Below are positions 32,501-38,807 of a stretch of 38,807 nt of DNA, piece after piece (positions within the stretch are counted from its first letter, which is position 1; every line of letters begins with the position of its first letter). Origin of the DNA: Pseudomonas californiensis (lineage in GTDB: Bacteria; Pseudomonadota; Gammaproteobacteria; Pseudomonadales; Pseudomonadaceae); NCBI RefSeq assembly GCF_021147775.1, contig NZ_JAGTPK010000042.1:1-38807 (forward strand), in the 5' to 3' direction. The notes beneath the pieces were generated by a model. That model saw nothing but the letters and a program-made list of their open reading frames with translations. It did not search any database and was not told the DNA's origin. The position numbers were made by a program, and so were the translations under genes.

Positions 32501-33993
32501 CCCTCGCCGTCTTTGAACAGGCCGATCTGCCGTTCGAACAGATTGTCGACGCCAGCGGTGTACCCCGTGAGCGCCAGCGCAACCCGTTGGTGCAGGCGCT
32601 GTTCGTGCTGCACAGCATGCCGCGCGGGCAGTTCGCGGTGCCGGGGCTGAGCGCTGAATTGCTGGCCGCCCCGGCGCAAACCTCGAAGTTCGACATGGCG
32701 CTGTTCCTCACCCCCGACGCCCAGGGTCTGAGTGGCGAGTGGGTGTTTGCCACTGCCATCCTCGATGAAGCACGAGTGCGCTGCTGGGCCGATGCCTGGG
32801 TCGATCTGCTGGGGCAGGTTCTCGCCGCACCGGACCAGCCGCTGTCCGCGTTGACCCTGGGCGCTCTGCAACCGGCGCCGGTTGCGCCGGCCAGTGGTCG
32901 CTCGCGGCTGGATGCCAAGCGCGACAAGCTCAAGTCTTTCACCCGTCAGGCCGCACCGTCTGCCGTCCAGTCCGCTGTGCGTTGCACGCCGCTGAACGCC
33001 GGCAGTGAGTTCCCGCTGGTGATCGAGCCCATCAGTGCCGACCTCGATCCCTGTGTGTGGGCCAGCCAGAACCGCGAGTTCATCGAAACCCGGCTGCGCC
33101 GGCATGCCGGTCTGTTGTTCCGTGGCTTTGGCCTGAGCACCGCGCAGGATTTCGAGGCCTTTGCCGAGGCCATCCAGCCTGGCCTGTATGGCGCCTACGG
33201 CGACTTGCCGAAGAAGGAAGGCGGGCGCAACACCTACCGCTCCACGCCTTATCCCGAGCGGCAGATGATCCTGTTCCACAACGAAAGTGCGCACCTGCGT
33301 CGCTGGCCGCGCAAGCAGTGGTTCTTCTGCGAGCTGCCGTCGCCGGTCGGTGGCGCCACGCCAATCGTTGACTGCCGGGCCATGTACCGCGCCTTGCCTG
33401 CCGAGCTGGCCGAGACCTTCGAGCGCAAGGGTTTGTTGTACGTGCGTACGTTCACGCCTGGCTTCGATGTGGACTGGCGCGACTTCTACAAGACCGATGA
33501 TCGCGCCGTGGTCGAGGCCGCGTGCCGCGAACAGGACGTGGCGTTCGAGTGGTTGGCCAACGGCGGCCTGCAGACCCGCACGCCTTGCCCGGCAGTGATC
33601 CGCCACCCTTACACCGGTGAAAAATCATTCTTCAACCAGGTCCAGTTGCACCACGACTATTGCCTGCAGGCGGACGTGCGTCGCGACCTGCTGGGCATCG
33701 TCGGTGCCGGGCACATGCCGCGTCAGGTGTACTTCGGCGACGGCACGCCGATCGACGACGCGATCATGGAACAGCTGGGCCAACTCTATGAAGCCTGCGC
33801 AGTGCGTTTCGACTGGCAGCGCGGCGATGTGGTGATGCTCGACAACATGCTCGTCGCTCACGCCCGTGACCCGTTCGAAGGCCCGCGACGCATTGTCGTG
33901 GCAATGGGCGAAATGACCGACCGCAGCGTGTTCGACAGCGCTGCCGAAGACACCGTCGAACGCTCTGGCCAATCCGCCGGCCTCCCCGTTTAA
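29515..33993 (+). CDS. NRPS1: FAAL - ACP - condensation - TauD hydroxylase
   Basis: This 1492-residue synthetase starts a lipopeptide. Residues 1-575 are a fatty acyl-AMP ligase (YTSGSTSEPKGVEVTH at 175-190, then GGPDFAFRLC and the SGKLQRS end). Residues 585-655 are a carrier domain with Ser621 (KGGHSL). Residues 675-1115 are a condensation domain with intact HHLIGDG (813-819). Residues 1160-1470 are a fused TauD-type hydroxylase with His1255, Glu1257 and His1449. There is no adenylation domain, so the amino acid must come from NRPS2. AGGAGG lies before the ATG. The FAAL predicts an acyl cap; chain length cannot be read. The fused hydroxylase at the C-terminus probably acts on the amino acid held by the next protein. 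Confidence 0.93.
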   Translation: MAIPYKSQPRSLIEMLAQRAEQQGEQLALRFLGDGNETTELYTYAQLDARVRHMAACLEEHAQEGDRVLLLLTNGPDYIVAFFACLYAGLIAVPAYPPERNRQFHTERLQGMAMDAEPSLILCEQGALEVSQQLRDGLTLARLPAVASVQALEAQPPRTWRSRQVPGDAIAMLQYTSGSTSEPKGVEVTHTNLLDNQHLLQMGFGTRPGDVFVSWLPLYHDMGLIGGMLQPIYAGVPLVLMTTQHFLARPARWLEAIHRYDGTLSGGPDFAFRLCTETVRDSLLAELDLSRWCVAFCGSEPVRADTLADFCKRFTPTGLAATTLHPCYGLAEATLMVTSNIRGGPYYTLHVDHQELAHGRVVPDPSGTEMVSSGGLLFDDQVRLMDPQTLQPVPDNTVGEIWVRGPSVAHGYWRNPEATAKTFLDLPDGRWLRSGDLAFLHNGGLFITSRAKDVIIIRGQNRYPQDIEKAVEEGVEAVRKGRVAAFPVQVDGRECIGIAAEIGRSVQKKFDPQTLIDAIDRVVSETQQEPASVIALLEPAALPKTTSGKLQRSSCRLRLETGELGAYHVYRRPVLSPLTAEQGGAAPEGETEQRLATIWSEVLEGVDISRDDVFLAKGGHSLAAVQVVARVRTEFNVELPLSALFAASPLYLMAATIDAAPRMAAGVPLQKLEAGGPQAMSPAQRSLWLAQQLGGEEGRAAYNMVAQLRLSGELRADALQGALNGLMQRQASLRSAFVPGPDGVAQVHCASQVELALPVLDLSGLRDAEQATALAMAEAEAAGQPFDLQQPPLWRATLLRVNDQEHRLLLSMHHLIGDGWSFGVLVQELGALYQAQLTGEAPSLVPLDIEYSDYAAWQNAKAGSTERQREQDFWREYLRGAAQQLALPTDRPRPATPQTAGASVTFQVSTEQVAALETLGRAHGASLFMVLRGAFDWLLHRITGQDDLVYGTDIAGRPRAELEKLIGFFVNIVPLRARVRDQQSFNQWLAQVSEDSLAVFEQADLPFEQIVDASGVPRERQRNPLVQALFVLHSMPRGQFAVPGLSAELLAAPAQTSKFDMALFLTPDAQGLSGEWVFATAILDEARVRCWADAWVDLLGQVLAAPDQPLSALTLGALQPAPVAPASGRSRLDAKRDKLKSFTRQAAPSAVQSAVRCTPLNAGSEFPLVIEPISADLDPCVWASQNREFIETRLRRHAGLLFRGFGLSTAQDFEAFAEAIQPGLYGAYGDLPKKEGGRNTYRSTPYPERQMILFHNESAHLRRWPRKQWFFCELPSPVGGATPIVDCRAMYRALPAELAETFERKGLLYVRTFTPGFDVDWRDFYKTDDRAVVEAACREQDVAFEWLANGGLQTRTPCPAVIRHPYTGEKSFFNQVQLHHDYCLQADVRRDLLGIVGAGHMPRQVYFGDGTPIDDAIMEQLGQLYEACAVRFDWQRGDVVMLDNMLVAHARDPFEGPRRIVVAMGEMTDRSVFDSAAEDTVERSGQSAGLPV

Positions 33994-34004
33994 GGACACC
34001 TTCA

Positions 34005-37000
34005 ATGAATGATCTGAGCGTTGATTTGACCGCGCAACAAACGTTGGCTTTGAGCCCCGAGCAGCGCGCCAGTCTGCTGGGTCACGACCCGGCACGTGCC
34101 GACGCCGGCAGCCATCGGCTACGCATCGCCCTGAGCGCTGCCGATGCACCCACGGCTGTGCACGCCGCGTTGCAGCAGTACGCCGCAGGCCAGCCGCTCC
34201 TCGGTGCACGCTGGCTGCAGGTTTCGGGTTTTCGTGGCTGGCGTCAGGCATTCGCCAGCCAGAGCGTCTTGGTACGTTGGGTAGAGCTCGACGCCACGGC
34301 GCCAGCCTTGACGCTGGACGAAGGCGAGGTGCTGGCAGTCAACTGCAGGACGCTGGCGGATGGCACCCGCGAAGTGGAATTTGTCGCGGCCGCCCTGGCA
34401 CTTGATCCGCCGAGCCTGGAGCGTCTGGTCGCCGACGTGCTGGCGTTGGCGCAAGGCGAGACGCCGGTCACCAGAGACGTCGGCTACGAGCATTACGTCG
34501 AGTGGCGCCAGGACATGGCCGCTGATGAAGATGCCGCGCAAGGCCGCGCTTATTGGCAGCACGCTCAGGTCGATCCTGCTCAGGGTGCTGCGTTGCACCT
34601 CGGGCTGCGGAGCGCCGTCCCTCTACCTCAGGCGCAGCGTTTGAATGTGCAGGCCGAAGTGCCGGCGTCACGGCTCAGCGCTGTGCAGGCCCTGGCTGAC
34701 TTTCTGGGGCAACCGCTGGACTTCGTGCTGCAAGGTCTGTGGTGGGCGCTGCTGAGTCGGCTGAGCGGGCAGCAGAGTTTTGTCGGCGGCTGGCTGCACG
34801 ATTGCCGCAACGACTATGACCATTTCGAGCACACCCTGGGTGTCTTCGAGAAAGTGCTGCCGCTGCGCGTCGAGCTTGACCCTGCGTGCCGCTTCGCCGA
34901 ATGGCTGCAGCAGGCCGAAGGCGTTCTGTCTGATCATCTTGGCTGGCAGGAATACTGCCCGATTGAAGCGCCCACCAGCGCCGCACCGCTGCTGGCAGGG
35001 TTTGTGTCGGAGCAGGCGCGTATAGCACCCGGCCGGGTGCTCGCCTACCCAGACCGCTCCGCATTCGAACTGCTGCTGCGCGCCCGCCGCTGGGGCGAAA
35101 CCCTGCACCTGAGCATTGAAGCCAACGGCGCTGCGTACAGCGTGGCCAGCCTTGAGGTGTTGCTCGAACAGTTCCAGACACTGCTGGAAACCCTGCCCGC
35201 CGACGGCGCGATTGCCTTGGCCGACCTTGAACCGACGGGAGCAAAAGAGCGTCAGCGCCTGCTGGCACTGGCCCCGAACCTGCCCGCACCGGACGGTGAA
35301 GGGTTGCTGCAACGTCTGGCCCGGCACGCCCGGCAAACCCCGCAGGCAATGGCCCTCAGCAATGGTCAGCAACGCCTGGATTACGCTGAGTTGCAGCACA
35401 CCGTCACGCGCATGGCGGGCTGGTTGCAGGGGCAGGGTGTGGGCGTCGGGCAATGCGTGGCTATCGAAAGCGAACGTTCGCTGCAAGGCGTGCTGCATAT
35501 TCTCGCTGTTCTCAGTGCCGGCGCTTACTACTTGCCGCTGGAGCCGGGCTGGCCAGCCGAGCGTCGCCATGACCTGTTGACACGTGCGGCCCCGGCGCTG
35601 GTGCTGTGCGATCCCGCCTCCAGTAGCGCTCAGGGCCCATGGCCCAGCGCCAGTCTGGAGCAGGCAGGTGCCGATGCCCCCATGCCGTTCCAGGCTCCGC
35701 AGCTGACGGACCAACATCTGGCGTATCTGTTGTTCACCTCCGGTTCGACCGGTGCACCGAAAGGCGTGCTCATCGAGCATGGTGCGCTGCGCAACTACGC
35801 CCAGTCAGCCTGCGAAGCGTTGGGCCTGCAACCCGGCATGCGCCTGGCCCTGACCAGCCCGTTGACCGTCGACCTGGGCCATACCTTGCTGTTCGGCGCC
35901 TGGCAGGCCGGTGCCGAGCTGGTCATCGCCGCTCAGGACGACCTGGTTGATGGCGCGGCCTTCAGCCGTTTTCTGTTCAGGGAGCGGCCGGACGTGGCGA
36001 AATTCGTCCCGTCGCATCTGGCGGCGCTGCTTGAAGGTGACGCCCCTCCTTTGCCCGGCACCTTGATCCTCGGCGGCGAAGCGACGCCGCGTCGACTGGT
36101 CGAGCAACTGTTCGCTCAAGCGCCCGCATTGCGCCTGTTCAACCACTACGGCCCCACTGAAACCACGGTCGGCGTGCTGTATCACCCACTGCGGGCCGAC
36201 GCGCCGGACCGCGATGACCGGGTGCCGCTGAGCCGTGTGCTCGACGGTAACCGGGTGTACCTGCTTGACGACCGCCTGCGTCTGGTCCCCACCGGAGCCT
36301 TGGGCGAGCTGTACATCGGCGGCGCGCAGCTGTGCCGGGGTTACCTGGACGAAGCCAATGCCGAACGGTTTGTCGACGACCCGTTCATGCCGGGCCAGCG
36401 CCTGTATCGCTCGGGCGATCTGGGCCGCTATCGCGCCGAAGGTGGCCTGCAACTGGTCGGCCGTCAGGACCATCAGGTCAAGCTGCGCGGTCAACGCATC
36501 GAACTGGGTGAAGTCGAGGCGGCCTTGCTCGGTTTGCCCGGCGTTGATCAAGCCGTTGCGCGCCTGTGGTCACCCAGCGAAGGCGCAGCCAGCCTGATCG
36601 CATACGTGGTACTCGCTCAGGGCGTTGCTGATGACGCGTTGCAACAACTGCCGGCGGCGTTGGCTGAGCGCTTGCCCGAAGCGCTGTGTCCGGCGCGTCT
36701 GCTGGCGGTGCCAAGCCTGCCGCGTCTGTCCAACGGCAAGGTGGATCGCCATGCGTTGCCTGAGCCTGGGCAACTGGCGCGGCGTCAACCTGCCCGAGCA
36801 CCCACCAGTGAACTGGAAGCCAGTCTGCGCGACGCTATGGCCGAACTGCTCGACTGTGCACCGACGGCGCTGGGCGTTGACGACGATTTCTTCGAGGCTG
36901 GCGGTCACTCGTTGCTGGTGATCAAGCTGGTGGCACGCTTGCGCACCACGTTCAAGCTCGAAGTCCCGCCGGGTCTGGTGTTCGACCACCCCAACGCAGC

Positions 37001-37151
37001 CGGGCTGGCTGTGGCCCTCGGCGAACTTGCCGACCCGGCACGTCTGGAAAAGATCGCCCGCCTGCGCCGCGAACTGGACAGCCTGAGTGACGAGGAACGT
37101 GCCGCGCTGCTGGCCAAGGCTCGTGCCGCCAAAGGTCTGGCGGCCCACTGA
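34005..37151 (+). CDS. NRPS2: interface-like C domain - A (Asp) - T
   Basis: This 1048-residue protein has a condensation-like domain at about 1-415 without the catalytic motif: where HHxxxDG should stand there is AAALALDP (about 128-135), although later blocks (YEHYVEWRQ, the AYW segment) keep the fold. This matches the interface domains described as partners of siderophore beta-hydroxylases. Residues 430-920 are an adenylation domain (FTSGSTGAPKG at 577-587, NHYGPTET, YRSGDLGR, NGKVDR). Reading the specificity positions by eye gives Asp623, Leu624, Thr627, Lys666, Ile688, Gly690, His714, Val722, Gly723, Lys912, close to the aspartate code DLTKVGHIGK. Residues 935-1005 are a carrier domain with Ser969. 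AAGGA precedes the ATG. It should deliver Asp to the NRPS1 condensation domain. Confidence 0.92.
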   Translation: MNDLSVDLTAQQTLALSPEQRASLLGHDPARADAGSHRLRIALSAADAPTAVHAALQQYAAGQPLLGARWLQVSGFRGWRQAFASQSVLVRWVELDATAPALTLDEGEVLAVNCRTLADGTREVEFVAAALALDPPSLERLVADVLALAQGETPVTRDVGYEHYVEWRQDMAADEDAAQGRAYWQHAQVDPAQGAALHLGLRSAVPLPQAQRLNVQAEVPASRLSAVQALADFLGQPLDFVLQGLWWALLSRLSGQQSFVGGWLHDCRNDYDHFEHTLGVFEKVLPLRVELDPACRFAEWLQQAEGVLSDHLGWQEYCPIEAPTSAAPLLAGFVSEQARIAPGRVLAYPDRSAFELLLRARRWGETLHLSIEANGAAYSVASLEVLLEQFQTLLETLPADGAIALADLEPTGAKERQRLLALAPNLPAPDGEGLLQRLARHARQTPQAMALSNGQQRLDYAELQHTVTRMAGWLQGQGVGVGQCVAIESERSLQGVLHILAVLSAGAYYLPLEPGWPAERRHDLLTRAAPALVLCDPASSSAQGPWPSASLEQAGADAPMPFQAPQLTDQHLAYLLFTSGSTGAPKGVLIEHGALRNYAQSACEALGLQPGMRLALTSPLTVDLGHTLLFGAWQAGAELVIAAQDDLVDGAAFSRFLFRERPDVAKFVPSHLAALLEGDAPPLPGTLILGGEATPRRLVEQLFAQAPALRLFNHYGPTETTVGVLYHPLRADAPDRDDRVPLSRVLDGNRVYLLDDRLRLVPTGALGELYIGGAQLCRGYLDEANAERFVDDPFMPGQRLYRSGDLGRYRAEGGLQLVGRQDHQVKLRGQRIELGEVEAALLGLPGVDQAVARLWSPSEGAASLIAYVVLAQGVADDALQQLPAALAERLPEALCPARLLAVPSLPRLSNGKVDRHALPEPGQLARRQPARAPTSELEASLRDAMAELLDCAPTALGVDDDFFEAGGHSLLVIKLVARLRTTFKLEVPPGLVFDHPNAAGLAVALGELADPARLEKIARLRRELDSLSDEERAALLAKARAAKGLAAH

Positions 37152-37155
37152 CAAT

Positions 37156-37183
37156 GGGCCGGCCCCGGTCGGCCCCCTTCTTT
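37156..37183 (+). terminator. Terminator-like hairpin inside the NRPS operon
   Basis: GGGCCG and CGGCCC flank an eight-base loop and are followed by CCCTTCTTTT, an intrinsic-terminator shape, in the 48-bp gap between NRPS2 and NRPS3. It may reduce rather than stop read-through. Confidence 0.4.
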
Positions 37184-37199
37184 TCGAACTGGATTGACC

Positions 37200-38807
37200 A
37201 TGACCGATATCGACCGCGACGAATTGCTTGCCCTGTTACTTGATGATGAAGCGCCAGCCGCTCCCAGCGGGCCGGGCCGACGCACCGAGAATGGACCGGC
37301 GCCGCTGTCGTTCGCCCAGCGCCGTTTGTGGTTTCTCCAGCAATACGATGTGCACAGCCCGGCTTACAACTCGGCACGTGCCCTGCGGATTCATGGCCAG
37401 CCGGATGTCCCGGCCTTACAGGCCGCCTTGCGCCGATTGATCGAGCGTCATGCCAGCCTGCGCACCCGTTTCGTAATGGTCGACGATCAGCCGATGCAGG
37501 TGATCGAGCCCGTGGTGGATTTCCATCTCGAATGCGTAAGCCTGGCAGACGACGCTGACCTGCAAGCGGAACTGCGCCAGCGCGTCGCCGTGCCCTTCGA
37601 TCTGGGTCAGGCGCCGCTGCTGCGGGCCAGCCTGTTGGTTGGCGAAGGCAGTGCGGTGTTGCTGTTGTGCCTGCACCACATTGTCGCGGATGCCTGGTCG
37701 AACCCGTTGCTGATTGCCGATCTGGGCCAGGCCTATGCGGCGGCGCTGGGCGGCAATGACCAGCCCCTGCCAGGCCTGTCTCTGGATTACGCTGACTACG
37801 CAACCTGGCAGCGCGAACACTTTGCCGGCCAGGGCCTGACTGAAGGGCAGGCGTACTGGCGTGAGTATCTGGGGCAGGACGTGCCCGTGCTGGAGCTGCC
37901 GACCGATCGGCCACGCAGCGCGGCGCCACGTCTTGAGGCCGCGCGGCATGATGTTCAGGTGCCTGCGGCCACCGCCCAGGCAGTCCGTGAGTTCTGCCGC
38001 CAGCAGCATTGCTCGCCCTTTGTGTTGCTGCTGGGTGCCTGGCAAGTCGTGCTGGCGCGTTACAGCGGCCAGCGTGACTTTGCCGTCGGTGTGCCCAACG
38101 CCGCACGCAGCCATGCCCAAGTGCAGGACATCGTCGGCTTTTTCGTCAACACCCAGGTGTACCGCGCCCGTCTGGAAGCGCAACTGACCACCCGAACGCT
38201 GTGCAGTCGTTTGCGTGATGAAAGCCGCATTGCACTGGAACAGTCGGACTTCCCGTTCGAGTGCGTGCTGGATGGTCTGAATCTGACCCGCGATCTGCAC
38301 CACACCGCGCTGTTCCAGGTGCTGTTCAACTTCCGTCATTCCCGTGACGCGCAGGCCCTTCGTCTGCCGGGGCTGGACGTGGACGTGCTGGACGTCGAGC
38401 TGGAAAGCGCACGCTTCGACCTGACGCTGGACGTCATCGCCAGCCCTGAAGGCATCGATTGCCGTCTTGAATACGTCACCGCGCTCTATGACGCCGCGAC
38501 GGTCGAGCGCCTGGGCCAGCACCTGTGCCAGTTGTTGCAGGGCATGGTCACGACACCTGACCGTCCAGTGTTCAGCCTGCCGTTGATGGGCGTGGCCGAG
38601 CTGCAACAGTTGAACAGTTGGAACGCCACCGACACTCAGTACCCAGCGTATTCAAGCCTGCCCGCGCTGATCGCCGAACAGGTTCGCGCCACACCGGATG
38701 CGTTGGCACTGGTCTACGGCACTCAGCGCTTGAGCTACGCCGAACTGGACGCCCGCGCCAATCAACTCGCCCATTGGCTGCAAGGTCAGGGCGTAGCGCC
38801 GGACGTG
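37200..38807 (+). CDS. NRPS3: C - A ..., truncated by the window end
   Basis: The gene starts with an ATG at 37200 and is still open at the right edge (536 codons seen). Residues 1-30 are an acidic helix (DIDRDELLALLLDDE) that could be a docking element. Residues 34-460 are a condensation domain with LSFAQRRLWFLQQ and HHIVADAW (159-166); the usual Gly after the Asp is Ala. From about 485 an adenylation domain begins (LIAEQVRATPDALAL, LSYAELDARANQLAHWL), but its specificity region is outside the window. It follows NRPS2 by 48 bp on the same strand and should extend the peptide beyond the acyl-hydroxyaspartyl starter. Confidence 0.93.
   Translation, partial: MTDIDRDELLALLLDDEAPAAPSGPGRRTENGPAPLSFAQRRLWFLQQYDVHSPAYNSARALRIHGQPDVPALQAALRRLIERHASLRTRFVMVDDQPMQVIEPVVDFHLECVSLADDADLQAELRQRVAVPFDLGQAPLLRASLLVGEGSAVLLLCLHHIVADAWSNPLLIADLGQAYAAALGGNDQPLPGLSLDYADYATWQREHFAGQGLTEGQAYWREYLGQDVPVLELPTDRPRSAAPRLEAARHDVQVPAATAQAVREFCRQQHCSPFVLLLGAWQVVLARYSGQRDFAVGVPNAARSHAQVQDIVGFFVNTQVYRARLEAQLTTRTLCSRLRDESRIALEQSDFPFECVLDGLNLTRDLHHTALFQVLFNFRHSRDAQALRLPGLDVDVLDVELESARFDLTLDVIASPEGIDCRLEYVTALYDAATVERLGQHLCQLLQGMVTTPDRPVFSLPLMGVAELQQLNSWNATDTQYPAYSSLPALIAEQVRATPDALALVYGTQRLSYAELDARANQLAHWLQGQGVAPDV

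Overview
The window looks like a Pseudomonas chromosome, most likely from the fluorescent / P. syringae-type lineages. The basis is gene content and protein character: an MksBEF condensin beside a holD-rimI pair and a beta-carbonic anhydrase, two 40H-type chemoreceptors, a Pcs phosphatidylcholine synthase, and a PvdE-type exporter with promoter elements of the PvdS type. No rRNA, tRNA, CRISPR array, insertion sequence or phage gene was seen. The assignment to Pseudomonas is an inference from protein families; the species is not determined.

Left part (about 1-18700), housekeeping and accessory core genes. The mksF-mksE-mksB condensin operon reads leftwards and ends in a clear intrinsic terminator. 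Divergent to it, holD (polymerase III psi) and rimI overlap, with a perfect DnaA-box 9-mer just upstream of holD. Next come an acidic hypothetical protein, carbonic anhydrase, a chemoreceptor, an HD-domain hydrolase, a YjdM zinc-ribbon protein, a DCC-family thiol oxidoreductase, a universal stress protein, a SotB-like exporter, phosphatidylcholine synthase, a PhoD-like phosphatase, a second chemoreceptor and a GNAT acetyltransferase.

Right part (about 18800-38807), a siderophore locus that runs off the right edge. It holds an MbtH-like protein, a TonB-dependent receptor, a siderophore-type acetyltransferase, a fused double permease and Tat-exported binding protein, a PvdE/SyrD-like peptide exporter, a type II thioesterase, a stand-alone TauD/SyrP-like hydroxylase and three NRPS genes. 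NRPS1 is FAAL-ACP-C-hydroxylase with no adenylation domain. NRPS2 is a condensation-like domain that has lost HHxxxDG, followed by A-T; the specificity residues I read by eye (D L T K I G H V G K) match the aspartate code closely. NRPS3 is C-A and truncated by the window end. Together these predict an acylated peptide siderophore whose first residue is beta-hydroxyaspartate, in the style of the corrugatin family, exported by the PvdE-like transporter and taken back through the TonB receptor, FhuD-like and FhuB-like proteins.

The most notable regulatory observation is that four transcription units of the siderophore locus carry the same TAANN-N16-CGT element expected for a PvdS-type ECF sigma factor, one of them matching the consensus TAAAT-N16-CGT exactly. 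No such sigma gene lies in the window, so it must be encoded elsewhere. The most notable biochemical observation is the split first module, in which the condensation domain and hydroxylase sit on one protein and the interface-like domain, Asp adenylation and carrier domains on the next.
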